A stretch of 17,687 nt of DNA, from positions 1 through 17,687 of the forward strand of contig JAOAPP010000026.1 in assembly GCA_025462985.1 (NCBI GenBank). The letters run 5' to 3'. Below the pieces are notes generated by a model, which was given only the letters and a program-made list of their open reading frames with translations, made no database searches and was not told the DNA's origin. Position numbers and translations under genes: made by a program. Shown in pieces: positions 8,445 through 16,955 of the stretch; positions within the stretch are counted from its first letter, which is position 1, and each line of letters starts with the position of its first letter. The stretch is from Bryobacterales bacterium (GTDB lineage Bacteria; Acidobacteriota; Terriglobia; Bryobacterales; Bryobacteraceae).

Positions 8445-10022
8445 GTGGGAATAGATACAAGCCCGGCTGCGCTGGGAACTACGAGTCTCGAGACCACAAC
8501 GGGCGAACACGTCAAACTGCTTCTGGTTGATGACGATCACGACAACCTGCTTGCGCTGCAGGCCATTCTCGAGCCGCTCGGCCAAGAACTGCTGCTCGCC
8601 GATTCGGGCAGCAGTGCGTTGCGCCTGTGCCTTGAACACGACTTCGCAGCTATTCTCCTGGACGTTCGCATGCCTGAGATCGATGGCTTCGAAACAGCGG
8701 AGTTGATCCGATCACGTAAGCGATCCAGCCGTACGCCCATTCTGTTCCTCACGGGTTACCGCAGCGATGAGCAACTTTTTCGCGGCTACGACCTCGGTGC
8801 GGTCGATTTTCTCTTCAAGCCAATTGTCCCCGAGGTTCTGCAAAGCAAAGTAACGGTCTTCGTAGAGCTAAGCCGCAGCGAGCAGATGCTTCGCCGTAAG
8901 ACCGAGGCACTGGCGCGCACTGAGCAGAAGTTTCGCGCGGTGCTGGAAGCTGCACCCGATGCCATGATTATCACCGGCACAGACGGAATTCTGCAGCTGG
9001 CAAATTCTCGTACCGATAGCCTCTTCAATTACGAACGCGACCAACTCATTGGTTCCGCAGTGACGGCCTTTATTCCGAGGTGGAAGCCGCCTGACCTGTC
9101 GGTGACCGGCATTCCGGCAGGAACGCACCTTTCGCAGATGCGTCTTGAAGGTGTCTGCCGCGATGGGTCGGTCTTCCCTATAGAGATCACCTGCAGTCCT
9201 TTTGAAACTGACGAAGGCGTACTCATTACGACCGCCATACGCGACGCGACCGGGACGGTGAAGGCTGAAGAGCGTATCCGCCGTGTCAATGCGGAGCTGG
9301 AAAGAAGAGTGGCAGAGCGCACGGCGGATTTGACGCGGTCGAACGACGCGCTTCGCCAGTTCGCCTGGGCGGCGAGTCACGACCTTCAAGAACCAATCCG
9401 AATGGTGTTGTCTTATGCACAATGGATTGCCCGATCAGCCGGTACTAAGCTCGGCCAGGACGAATTCGAGATGTTGACATGCGTGCAGGACAACGCTGCG
9501 CGGCTGCAAACTCTGCTGACCGATCTACGCCAATACATATTTCTGAGCGAATCAGAGCAGCAGCTGACTTCTCTCGTCGATTGCAATGTGGTTCTCGAGA
9601 CCGTGAAGAGCTATCTTGCAGCGGCGATCGCGGAATCGGGCGCGACGATTGCCGTCGATCCGCTGCCCAGTATTCAGTCGGTCGAGATTCTGCTGATACA
9701 AATCTTTCAGAACCTGATGAGCAATAGCATCAAATACCGGTCCGACGCCGCCCCGCTGATCAGCGTAAGGGCCGAGCCATCGCATGCCGGCTGGATCTTT
9801 TCTGTGGCGGACAACGGCATCGGCGTAGATCCGACACAGTCAGAATACGTGTTTGGCGTGTTCAGACGATTGCACGGGCGCCAATATTCGGGTACTGGAA
9901 TCGGGCTCGCAATCTGCAAAGCTGCTGTTGAGCGCCTTGGCGGCCGAATTTGGATAGAGCCGCAAGCCATCCCCGGGACTACGGTCAGGTTTCTTGTCCC
10001 TCAGGAGCTGGATCGTGTCTGA
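8445..10022 (+). CDS. REC-PAS-histidine kinase, second gene of the signalling operon
   Basis: This encodes a 525-residue soluble kinase starting at GTG 8445, two bases after the stop of the giant kinase, which implies translational coupling. The order is receiver (about 23-145, acidic cluster D29-D31, phospho-acceptor D73 in LLDVRMPE, lysine in FKP), PAS (about 157-275), a short coiled coil, then a kinase core. The histidine is H312 in ASHDLQEPIRMV, the variant seen in phytochrome-type kinases. The ATPase has N427 (N box), DNGIGV from D456 and a GTGIGL lid motif, so it should be active. The N-terminal receiver could accept phosphate from the giant kinase and so control this kinase, making it a relay step. 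No membrane segment is visible. The signal sensed by the PAS domain is unknown, and no haem- or flavin-specific residues can be claimed. Confidence 0.9.
   Translation: MGIDTSPAALGTTSLETTTGEHVKLLLVDDDHDNLLALQAILEPLGQELLLADSGSSALRLCLEHDFAAILLDVRMPEIDGFETAELIRSRKRSSRTPILFLTGYRSDEQLFRGYDLGAVDFLFKPIVPEVLQSKVTVFVELSRSEQMLRRKTEALARTEQKFRAVLEAAPDAMIITGTDGILQLANSRTDSLFNYERDQLIGSAVTAFIPRWKPPDLSVTGIPAGTHLSQMRLEGVCRDGSVFPIEITCSPFETDEGVLITTAIRDATGTVKAEERIRRVNAELERRVAERTADLTRSNDALRQFAWAASHDLQEPIRMVLSYAQWIARSAGTKLGQDEFEMLTCVQDNAARLQTLLTDLRQYIFLSESEQQLTSLVDCNVVLETVKSYLAAAIAESGATIAVDPLPSIQSVEILLIQIFQNLMSNSIKYRSDAAPLISVRAEPSHAGWIFSVADNGIGVDPTQSEYVFGVFRRLHGRQYSGTGIGLAICKAAVERLGGRIWIEPQAIPGTTVRFLVPQELDRV
10003..10007 (+). 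promoter_or_regulatory. Ribosome-binding site that fixes the GTG start of the response regulator
   Basis: AGGAG lies seven bases before GTG 10015, inside the end of the kinase gene. It supports the short start, which removes seven extra N-terminal residues that a start at 9994 would give. Confidence 0.75.
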
Positions 10023-10431
10023 GCGGGTGAGGAAAATTCTCATCGTGGAAGATAATCCCGGCGACCTGCGATTGATCCGGGAAGCGCTCCGCTCGAAAGG
10101 GATCAAATCAGAGATTGAGCATTACGAAACGGCGGACGCTGGGGTGCGAGTGGTTCGGAGCTACCGCGCGGACGCAGTGAACTTGCCCGAAGTCATTTTG
10201 CTCGACTTCAATCTTCCGGCAGGCACCGCGCGCGAGGTGTTGATTGCCATCCAGGACAACCCGGCGCTGGCGAACGCCAAGAAAGCCGTTCTCACCTGTT
10301 CGGTGGCTCCGAAAGACCGTGAGCAGGCTCTTGCTGCGGGCGCGGACGTCTTCGTGTACAAACCATCGGAGCTCGACGACTTCTTGAACGACGTCGGATC
10401 TGCTGTCCAGACGCTCCTCGGTGAGACATAG
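10015..10431 (+). CDS. Single-domain response regulator, Rcp1-like
   Basis: This is a 138-residue protein consisting of one receiver domain and no output domain. Residues E12 and D13 (VEDN) form the metal-binding pair, D64 (LLDFNLP) is the phospho-acceptor and K116 (VYKPSELDDF) the conserved lysine. The VEDNPGD opening and the LDFNLP...KP pattern are typical of Rcp1-type regulators, which commonly partner phytochrome-like kinases, and that fits the upstream kinase with its SHDLQEP histidine box. GTG 10015 overlaps the upstream gene by 8 bases (stop at 10020-10022), so translation is probably coupled. It most likely carries phosphate to another protein or acts as a phosphate sink. Its target cannot be read from this window, since no DNA-binding regulator or HPt protein is present. 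Confidence 0.9.
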   Translation: MSERVRKILIVEDNPGDLRLIREALRSKGIKSEIEHYETADAGVRVVRSYRADAVNLPEVILLDFNLPAGTAREVLIAIQDNPALANAKKAVLTCSVAPKDREQALAAGADVFVYKPSELDDFLNDVGSAVQTLLGET

Positions 10432-10494
10432 CGGCCGTTCAACAATTTTGCTGAGCCCTGAATGCGCGACAGAAGTCAAGAATCCTGACAGCCC

Positions 10495-10884
10495 ATGTTG
10501 CGCGATCATCTCACTTACTTCTTTCAGCATTACGGGTATTGGACGGTTTTCTTCGGAATCTTGCTCGAGAGTGCGGGGGTACCGCTGCCCGGCGAAACGA
10601 TTCTGATTGTGGCCAGTGTGCTCGCCAGAGAGGGGCATCAGCTCAGGATGCTCGATGTGGCAGCGGTCGCCAGCATCGCTGCCGTTGCAGGCGACAATCT
10701 CGGATTCGCATTGGGGCGATATGGTGGGCACTCCCGGCGTATTGTCGCGCTGACGGGTCATCAACCCCGCACGGGAGTTGCGGGCAGGGAATACGGAATC
10801 GGACTTGCGGTCGTCCTCCCGAACAAGCTCCGGCGTATTTCGAGGAACCCTTCTGCGCCGCCGGGATGCGCTCGGCTTCGGTGA
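10495..10884 (+). pseudogene. DedA-family membrane protein, truncated and decaying
   Basis: This 129-residue frame begins like a DedA (SNARE-associated/VTT) inner-membrane protein, a family implicated in flipping phospholipid carriers and envelope stability. The family hallmarks are clear at the N-terminus: an amphipathic start, ESAGVPLPGETIL, a hydrophobic stretch, then GDNLGFALGRYGG near residues 67-79. After that the match fades. EYGIGLAVVL followed by KLRR recalls the later G...R region of the family, but only about 20 residues separate it from GRYGG where more are usual. The frame then stops, about 70-100 residues short of normal length and without the last membrane helices. No convincing continuation was found in the other frames through 10973. 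The start at ATG 10495 has only a weak ribosome-binding site. A broken gene is the best reading, though a short expressed protein cannot be excluded. Confidence 0.65.
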
Positions 10885-10973
10885 TTTGCATCGCTACGCC
10901 GGGTGTGCGGAAGCTTTTGAGATTTGCACATTGGCTCGCTCCGGGTCTTGAATCGTTTCGTCAAGAAAATCTC

Positions 10974-11744
10974 CTACGTCAGATCCAGGCGAAGTGTACC
11001 TTGCCGATCATCAGGCTGTGCGTTTCCAAGGAGATCTTTGAGACGAAGCGCGTCGCGAGGGGCGTAGCCGGAATCGTCGTTGTCGAAATAAACATAGACG
11101 GCGGCGAGTCGTCTGCTCCACTCACTTAGTTTGTCGGCCCATTCTTTCAAGGCCTCATCGCTGTACGTGCCCTGGTATTTGCCGCCGGGTCCATGTAGGC
11201 GGATGTAAGCAAAGTCGGCGGTAACTTTGATGGGAGAGACGTAGCCGGCCAAATCGAAGATGCAATAGCCCACGTTGTACTGCGAGAGCAGATCATGGAT
11301 TTGCGGCGTATCCCAGGTAGGGTTTCGAAACTCGATGGCGCAGCGGCGGTAAGGAGGAAGGATCGCAAGAAAGGCGGCGAGACGATCGAAATTGAGCTCC
11401 CACTGAGGCGGCAACTGGAAGAGTATAGGCCCGAGCTTTGGCTCAAGCACTTCAACTGCACCCAGAAAGCGGTTCAGACCGTTCTCCGCCTCCTTCAGTT
11501 TCTTCATGTGCGTTAAGAAGCGGCTGCCCTTTACTGCGAAATGGAAGTGCGGCGGGGTGGAATCGCGCCACGCTTCCAGGCTGGTTTGTATCGGGAGTTT
11601 ATAGAAGGTATTGTTGAGCTCGACCGTGTCGAACTTTTCAATGTAGTGGGCCAGCATCCGCGATCCGCGCAGACGTGGAGGGTAGAAGTTTCCGACCCAA
11701 TGCTTGTAGTGCCAGCCTGAAGTTCCGATCCAAATTTCGCCCAC
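10974..11744 (-). CDS. DUF72 (YecE-like) protein
   Basis: This encodes a 256-residue protein of the DUF72 family, which adopts a TIM-barrel fold and has no firmly established reaction. Recognisable features are the opening IGTSGWHYKHW, the FDTVELNNTFYKLP segment, FAVKGSRFLTHMKKL, the LGPILFQLPP motif, AIEFRNPTW, and YIRLHGPGGKYQGTYSDEAL near the C-terminal part. Length and motif order are normal, so it looks intact. It starts at GTG 11744 with no obvious ribosome-binding site and lies 28 bases after the acetate kinase stop on the same strand, so it is probably the last gene of the phosphoketolase operon and may be translated by reinitiation. It runs tail to tail with the DedA remnant. The association with acetyl-phosphate metabolism is suggestive only. 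Confidence 0.9.
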   Translation of the reverse strand: MGEIWIGTSGWHYKHWVGNFYPPRLRGSRMLAHYIEKFDTVELNNTFYKLPIQTSLEAWRDSTPPHFHFAVKGSRFLTHMKKLKEAENGLNRFLGAVEVLEPKLGPILFQLPPQWELNFDRLAAFLAILPPYRRCAIEFRNPTWDTPQIHDLLSQYNVGYCIFDLAGYVSPIKVTADFAYIRLHGPGGKYQGTYSDEALKEWADKLSEWSRRLAAVYVYFDNDDSGYAPRDALRLKDLLGNAQPDDRQGTLRLDLT

Positions 11745-11772
11745 GGTTTAGAGTGTCAGCCGCCCACAAAGA

Positions 11773-12888
11773 TCAGGACAACAATTTCGATGTGATTCTG
11801 GCAATCTGCAGATCCTCCTGTGCGGGAAGAACGAGAATCGGAAAGGGACTGAGGAACCGGAGACCTGCGCATACGTCGTCGCGCATGGCCTGATCATGCT
11901 CGCCAATTCCACCCGTAAAGACGAGAGCGTCGAGGCCTCCCATCGCAGCTGCCAGGGCGGCAACTGCTTTTCGTATTTGATACGAGAACATGCGCAGTGC
12001 AAGATCGGCGCGGGGATCGGCCGTGCGAACTTTTTGGAGCTGCCGAACATCGCTGGTGTTCTCGGATATGCCCAGAAGCCCGGACTTATGGTCGAGTATG
12101 TCCTCGAGTTCCCGGCTGTCCGCCAGACCGCTTCGCATGAGGAAGAGAAGGACGCCGGGATCGAGATCACCGGAGCGGGTTCCCATCATGATGCCGCCGG
12201 TCGGTGTCAGACCCATGGTAGTGTCGACGGAGCGGCCTTCCCGAATCGCCGTGATGCTGGCGCCATTTCCAAGGTGCGCAACCACCAGGCGCTCCGGCAC
12301 CGGATGGAGTTGAGGAAGGATCGATTCGATCGAGAGGCCGTGAAAGCCATACCGCTGGACCCCCATCCCACGCACTTTCGCGGGAAGGGGCATGGTTCGG
12401 CTGACGTCCGGCATTGTTCGATGAAATGCCGTGTCGAAGCAAATGACCTGCGGTGTTTCGGGCATTTGCTTCCCGACGGTTTCCACAACCTGCAAAGCAG
12501 GCGGCACGTGCAAAGGAGCGTAATCGGCGGCAGTACGCAACTGTTCCAAGAGGTCTGGCGTTAAGCGGCTGTGCTCAACGACCTCCCGCCCTCCATGCAC
12601 GAAGCGGTGGCCGACGGATCGCGGCTTTGGCTGGCGGCTTTCTTCCAAGGATTTCAGAGCGTGCAGCAAGGCGTGCGTCTGGTCGGGAATTTTCGCCTTA
12701 TGATTGGTCTTGTGGGTGGTCGGGCCGCACTTGAACGACACCATGGACTCCGGGGCGCCGACTTCTTCCACTTCTCCTTCGCACACTAATTCCTCTGTGC
12801 CGCCCGCCATGTTATAGAGACCGAATTTGAGCGAGGAAGATCCACAGTTCAGAGCGAGGATTGGAGACGCGCCGGTCACGCCGGCCAT
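11773..12888 (-). CDS. ackA: Acetate kinase
   Basis: This 371-residue enzyme interconverts acetyl phosphate plus ADP with acetate plus ATP in the cytoplasm. Signature segments are all present: [10 protein letters not shown] (N14), VGHRFVHGG (R95), FDTAFH with the catalytic aspartate D152, YGFHGLS (H183), VAHLGNGAS (205-211), [10 protein letters not shown] (R238), and the nucleotide-binding FTGGIGEH (324-331). It is slightly shorter than the usual 395-405 residues. ATG 12888 overlaps the end of the phosphoketolase gene by 13 bases. A GTG at 12879 that overlaps the upstream TGA (GTGA) is an alternative start three codons later. Sitting directly behind phosphoketolase, it would use the acetyl phosphate made by that enzyme to form ATP, which favours the acetate-forming direction. 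Confidence 0.95.
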   Translation of the reverse strand: MAGVTGASPILALNCGSSSLKFGLYNMAGGTEELVCEGEVEEVGAPESMVSFKCGPTTHKTNHKAKIPDQTHALLHALKSLEESRQPKPRSVGHRFVHGGREVVEHSRLTPDLLEQLRTAADYAPLHVPPALQVVETVGKQMPETPQVICFDTAFHRTMPDVSRTMPLPAKVRGMGVQRYGFHGLSIESILPQLHPVPERLVVAHLGNGASITAIREGRSVDTTMGLTPTGGIMMGTRSGDLDPGVLLFLMRSGLADSRELEDILDHKSGLLGISENTSDVRQLQKVRTADPRADLALRMFSYQIRKAVAALAAAMGGLDALVFTGGIGEHDQAMRDDVCAGLRFLSPFPILVLPAQEDLQIARITSKLLS

Positions 12889-15233
12889 TTCCAGTTTTGT
12901 ATTTCAGGAAGATCTTCGCCGCACTCCATAACGTATTCCTTGTGGCGCTGCAGATTGGCTTGCAGCCAGTCACTGGCTTGAGGAATCATGCTTGCGAGTC
13001 TGGGCACTCTGCGGATTGCATCGAAGGTCAGTTGAAAGCGGTCGAGCTGGTTCAGGACAGTCATGTCGAACGGCGTAGTGGTGGTGCCCTCCTCTTTGTA
13101 GCCGCGAACGTGGAAATTTTCGTGATTGTTTCTTCGGTAGACGAGCCGATGAATCATCCAAGGGTAACCGTGAAACGCGAAGATGACCGGTTTGTCCTTG
13201 GTGAACAGCGCATCGAATTCATCATCCGCCAAGCCGTGAGGATGTTCGGAGGAGGGTTCCAGACACATGAGATCCACGACATTGACCACCCGCACCTTGA
13301 TATCCGGAACGAGCTTGCGCAGCTCAGTCACGGCCGCAAGCGTTTCGAGCGTCGGCACGTCTCCGGCGCATGCCATGACGACATCGGGATCGCCTTTGTC
13401 GTTGCTTGCCCATTCGAAAATGCCAGCGCCCTTGGTGCAGTGCCTTACGGCTTCCTCCATCGTCATCCACGCGGGCGCGGGCTGCTTGCCGGCGATGATC
13501 AGATTGACGTAGTGGCGGCTTCGGAGGCAGTGATCGGCAACCGAGAGAAGAGTATTTGCGTCCGGCGGCAGATAGATACGCACCACATCGCTCTTCTTAT
13601 TTGCCACATGGTCGATGAATCCAGGATCCTGATGGGAGAAGCCATTGTGGTCCTGCCTCCACACATGAGACGACAGCAGATAGTTCAGTGAGGCAATCGG
13701 CTTTCGCCAAGCCAGAGTTCGAGTCGTCTTCAGCCATTTTGCATGCTGGTTGAACATGGAGTCGATGATATGAATGAAGGCCTCATAGCAGGAGAAGAAG
13801 CCGTGGCGGCCTGTGAGCAGGTAGCCTTCGAGCAGGCCTTCGCACATGTGTTCACTGAGAACTTCTATGACACGACCGTCGGTGGTGAGATGCTCATCGG
13901 CCGGCTCCTGCGCGGCCATCCATTCTTTGCCGGTCACTTCCAAGACGGCGTCGAGGCGATTGGAGGCCGTTTCATCAGGTCCGAAGACGCGGAAGTTGCG
14001 TGTCTTCTCGTTTCCTTTGATGACATCGCGAAGATAGTTGCCGAGGACGCGAGTGGCTTCCGCGTCGTTTCCTCCTGGCTTAGGAACCTCCACGGCATAG
14101 TTCCAGAAGTCCGGCAGAATGAGGGGCTCCAGGAGCGTTCCGCCATTGGCGTGCGGATTCATGCCCATTCGCTTATTGCCTTTCGGTGCCAGTTCCTCGA
14201 GGTCTGAACGGAAGCGTCCGTTGGCCCCGAATAACTCCGCGGGCCGGTAGCTTCGAAGCCAGTCCTCGAGCATTTTCAAGTGCTCCGGATTGTTCTTGAC
14301 ATTGGACAGCGGTACCTGGTGCGCTCGCCACGTTCCTTCCACTGGCTTGCCGTCAACGACCTTCGGTCCGGTCCAGCCTTTCGGAGTCTTGAGAATGAGT
14401 ACCGGCCAGCGGGGTCTTTGCTCGACCCCGTTCCGCCGCGCCTCGTTCTGGATACTCTGAATCAGATCGATCGCCTCGTCGAGTACGGCGGCCATCTCAC
14501 GATGCATTGTGTGCGGATCGTCGCCGGCAAGCACTCGCGGCGCGTAGCCGTAGCCGCTGAGCAGTTCCAGGAGTTCGGACTCGGGGATACGGGCGAGCAG
14601 AGTGGGGTTCGCGATCTTGTAGCCATTCAGGTGAAGAATGGGCAGCACAGCGCCATCTTTGGCCGGGTTGAGGAACTTGTTGCAGTGCCAACTGGTGGCC
14701 AATGCGCCGGTTTCGGCTTCGCCATCGCCTACGATGCAGGTAACGATGAGGTCTGGGTTGTCGAAGGCTGCGCCATAGGCATGGAGCAAAGAGTAGCCGA
14801 GTTCCCCGCCCTCATGGATAGAGCCTGGGACTTCGGGCGCCACGTGACTCGGGACGCCATAGGGCCAGGAGAATTGACGGAACAGCCGCTTGATTCCATC
14901 CTTATTTTGTTCGATACCGGGATACCGTTCCGTATAAGAGCCTTCGAGATACGTATGCGCGACCAGGCCTGGCCCGCCATGGCCCGGTCCGATGACATAC
15001 ATCATCTCCAGATTGCGTTCCCTAATAAGGCGGTTGAGATGGGTGTAGATGAAGTTGAGCCCGGCGGTGGTTCCCCAGTGACCGAGCAACCGCGGCTTCA
15101 GATCATCTTTCGTTAGCGGACGTTCGAGTAGAGGGTTATCTTGGAGGTAAATCTGACCAACTGTAAGGTAGTTCGCCGCGGACCAATACTCATGGAGTTT
15201 TCCAATGTCGTCTTCGCTTATCTCTCGGGCCAT
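12876..15233 (-). CDS. xfp: Xylulose-5-phosphate/fructose-6-phosphate phosphoketolase
   Basis: This is a 785-residue thiamine-diphosphate enzyme that splits xylulose-5-P (or fructose-6-P) with phosphate into acetyl phosphate and glyceraldehyde-3-P (or erythrose-4-P). Family marks include [11 protein letters not shown] (51-61), GPGHGGPG (82-89), WPYGVPSH (123-130), the cofactor- and metal-binding GDGEAETG (169-176) with N185, and [10 protein letters not shown] (202-211). GPDET at 418-422 contains E421, which I take to be the conserved glutamate contacting the cofactor. Length is close to the family norm of about 790-830. Substrate preference between the two sugars cannot be read from sequence. 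Start ATG 15233 has no strong ribosome-binding site. It is the first gene of a minus-strand operon with acetate kinase and a DUF72 protein, and it diverges from the exporter operon. Confidence 0.95.
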   Translation of the reverse strand: MAREISEDDIGKLHEYWSAANYLTVGQIYLQDNPLLERPLTKDDLKPRLLGHWGTTAGLNFIYTHLNRLIRERNLEMMYVIGPGHGGPGLVAHTYLEGSYTERYPGIEQNKDGIKRLFRQFSWPYGVPSHVAPEVPGSIHEGGELGYSLLHAYGAAFDNPDLIVTCIVGDGEAETGALATSWHCNKFLNPAKDGAVLPILHLNGYKIANPTLLARIPESELLELLSGYGYAPRVLAGDDPHTMHREMAAVLDEAIDLIQSIQNEARRNGVEQRPRWPVLILKTPKGWTGPKVVDGKPVEGTWRAHQVPLSNVKNNPEHLKMLEDWLRSYRPAELFGANGRFRSDLEELAPKGNKRMGMNPHANGGTLLEPLILPDFWNYAVEVPKPGGNDAEATRVLGNYLRDVIKGNEKTRNFRVFGPDETASNRLDAVLEVTGKEWMAAQEPADEHLTTDGRVIEVLSEHMCEGLLEGYLLTGRHGFFSCYEAFIHIIDSMFNQHAKWLKTTRTLAWRKPIASLNYLLSSHVWRQDHNGFSHQDPGFIDHVANKKSDVVRIYLPPDANTLLSVADHCLRSRHYVNLIIAGKQPAPAWMTMEEAVRHCTKGAGIFEWASNDKGDPDVVMACAGDVPTLETLAAVTELRKLVPDIKVRVVNVVDLMCLEPSSEHPHGLADDEFDALFTKDKPVIFAFHGYPWMIHRLVYRRNNHENFHVRGYKEEGTTTTPFDMTVLNQLDRFQLTFDAIRRVPRLASMIPQASDWLQANLQRHKEYVMECGEDLPEIQNWKWPA

Positions 15234-15387
15234 GTGGATCGTTGATTGACGAAGACGATAGCATGAACGTTACGCGCGGCCGAGTCCCGCGACCGCTCAG
15301 GCAATTGTACGGGTGGTCATCAACCGTGCTTACAGCTCGCGTAAAGCGTCCAAGCTAAAATGGGAGGCTAAAGCGGCTGTTGTCACA
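15234..15387. promoter_or_regulatory. Divergent intergenic region between phosphoketolase and the exporter genes
   Basis: These 154 bases separate two divergent operons and must hold at least one promoter for each. I see no clear -35/-10 pair. A short hairpin-like repeat (CGCGG 15275-15279 with CCGCG 15287-15291, seven-base loop) is present and of uncertain meaning. The part after 15313 is open in the permease frame, so a longer permease start is formally possible. Confidence 0.4.
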
Positions 15388-16164
15388 ATGAAAGAACTCT
15401 TCTGGAATCTCCAGAAATACCGAGAGTTGATCTGGGCTCTCGCCCTGAAAGAGCTCACGATTCGCTACAAGCGGTCCGTACTGGGCTTTCTCTGGGCGTT
15501 GCTCAATCCGATGCTGCTGATGATCGTGATGAGCGTGGTCTTTTCCACCATCATGGCGGCAGGCATTCATCACTATGCGATTTTCATTCTGAGTGCCTTG
15601 GTGCCCTGGATGTTTTTCTCGCAGTCGCTCACCTACGCGGTCGAATCGATTGTCGGGAATGCGGACCTGATCAAGAAAGTTTCGGTCCCTAAGATTGTCT
15701 TCCCCGTCGCCGCGGTTCTTTCGAACGTGATCAACCTGATGCTCTCGCTCATCCCGCTGGCATTGATTGTTTTGCTTCTGGGTCACCCGTTTTACTGGAC
15801 ATGGATTTTGCTGCCAATCTACATCGTGGCTCTGGCGATTTTTACGCTGGGATGCAGTTTGTTCTTCGCCACAGCGAACGTTTACTACCGGGATGTGGCA
15901 CACATTGTGCAGATCGTGATGAACATGTGGTTTTATCTCACACCTATCCTTTACACAATTGAGCAGATCCCGGCGCGCTGGAGGTGGCTGTTCAAATTCA
16001 ATCCGATCATCTTTGTACTGAATGACTTTCGGCTCTCGGTGTACTGGGGTTTGCTCCCCACGTTCTGGTCTGTCGTCGCGTCGTTCCTGTGCGCCGGGCT
16101 GGCGTTCCTGATCGGCTACGCTTTCTTCCGAAAGCATCAATCTGAATTTGTGTTCTACGTTTAA
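15388..16164 (+). CDS. ABC-2 type transport permease, polysaccharide export (Wzm-like)
   Basis: This encodes an inner-membrane permease of 258 residues with about six membrane helices. It exports a lipid-linked polysaccharide, O antigen or teichoic-acid-like polymer in partnership with the ATPase encoded next. The cytoplasmic N-terminus reads LALKELTIRYKRSVLGFLWALLNPM, condensed here as the family's R(Y/F)K-x-S-x-LG-x-x-W-x-x-x-NP motif, followed by hydrophobic segments and the MWFYLTPILYTIEQIP loop typical of the family. I chose ATG 15388 because homologues usually begin just before this motif. An upstream GTG at 15313 would add 25 basic residues lacking family similarity and has no ribosome-binding site, although GGAGG at 15363-15367 is rather far (20 bases) from ATG 15388. 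The stop overlaps the next start by one base (TAATG). No glycosyltransferase genes adjoin, so the cargo is unknown. Confidence 0.87.
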   Translation: MKELFWNLQKYRELIWALALKELTIRYKRSVLGFLWALLNPMLLMIVMSVVFSTIMAAGIHHYAIFILSALVPWMFFSQSLTYAVESIVGNADLIKKVSVPKIVFPVAAVLSNVINLMLSLIPLALIVLLLGHPFYWTWILLPIYIVALAIFTLGCSLFFATANVYYRDVAHIVQIVMNMWFYLTPILYTIEQIPARWRWLFKFNPIIFVLNDFRLSVYWGLLPTFWSVVASFLCAGLAFLIGYAFFRKHQSEFVFYV

Positions 16165-16943
16165 TGAATCACATGCAATCGAGTCGGCCAGTCATACGAG
16201 TTGAAAACCTGACACAACGATTCCGGGTGATTCATGAGCGCCCGGACACGTTGCGTGAACTGTTCACCAAGCGCTTTCGCGCCACTTCGAATGTCGAGAA
16301 CTTCGAAGCGTTGAAGGATGTGTCTTTCAACGTGTATCACGGAGAAATGCTGGCGGTTGTCGGCGCCAACGGATCGGGGAAAAGCACGCTTCTGAAGGCG
16401 ATTTCAGGCGTGTATCGTCCTTCGTCGGGCCGGGTCGAGGTGGAGGGGACTCTCGCGTCGCTGCTGGAACTCGGCGCCGGATTCCATCCTGAACTGACCG
16501 GCCGGGAAAACATCCTGCTGAACGGACTGCTGCTGGGGTTCTCGCGCAGGCAGATGCGTGAGCGCGAGAAGAAGATTGTGGAGTTTTCCGAAATCGGCGA
16601 CTTCATCGATGTTCCGGTGAAACAGTATTCGTCGGGAATGTACATGCGCCTAGCCTTCTCGGTCGCCACTGAGGTGGATCCGGATGTGCTGGTGGTGGAT
16701 GAGATCTTGGCGGTCGGAGATACGCCATTCCAGGCGAAGTGCTTCGACCGCCTGGAGAACTTCCGCCGGGCAGGTAAGACTATCCTGTTTGTTACCCACA
16801 GCATGGTGCAGGTTTTGAAATACTGCGACAGGGCGATCCTGCTGGAACACGGCAGGCTGCTGATGGACGATACGCCGACCAAGGTGATCGAGCTGTATTC
16901 GCCTGCCGCGTTGGAGAGCACGGCAAGCCCGGTCGGCGCATAA
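16164..16943 (+). CDS. ABC transporter ATPase, polysaccharide export (Wzt-like, short form)
   Basis: This 259-residue ATPase powers the permease encoded just upstream. It has Walker A at 67-75 (GANGSGKST), the Wzt-type signature YSSGMYMRLAFSVA from 155, Walker B VLVVDE at 175-180, and the switch histidine H212 (FVTHSM). LLELGAGFHPELTGRENI (101-118) is characteristic of the polysaccharide/teichoic-acid exporter ATPases. It ends about 35 residues after the nucleotide-binding fold, so it lacks the C-terminal carbohydrate-binding domain of full-length O-antigen Wzt proteins. That suggests a cargo not gated by a terminal sugar, or a KpsT/TagH-like mode. Its ATG overlaps the permease stop by one base, and no separate ribosome-binding site is visible, so translation is coupled. 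ATG 16173 (residue 4) is an alternative start. Confidence 0.92.
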   Translation: MNHMQSSRPVIRVENLTQRFRVIHERPDTLRELFTKRFRATSNVENFEALKDVSFNVYHGEMLAVVGANGSGKSTLLKAISGVYRPSSGRVEVEGTLASLLELGAGFHPELTGRENILLNGLLLGFSRRQMREREKKIVEFSEIGDFIDVPVKQYSSGMYMRLAFSVATEVDPDVLVVDEILAVGDTPFQAKCFDRLENFRRAGKTILFVTHSMVQVLKYCDRAILLEHGRLLMDDTPTKVIELYSPAALESTASPVGA

Positions 16944-16955
16944 GCTTCCGGCCGC

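Noticed and set aside
12861..13691. Long plus-strand open frames opposite phosphoketolase and acetate kinase (for example 12861-13691 and 14280-15116)
   Set aside because: They mirror strongly coding minus-strand genes with clear family motifs and have no recognisable domains of their own. High GC makes such shadow frames common.
15313..15387. Upstream GTG start for the exporter permease
   Set aside because: It would add 25 residues without family similarity and has no ribosome-binding site. The conserved cytoplasmic start of the family begins right at ATG 15388.
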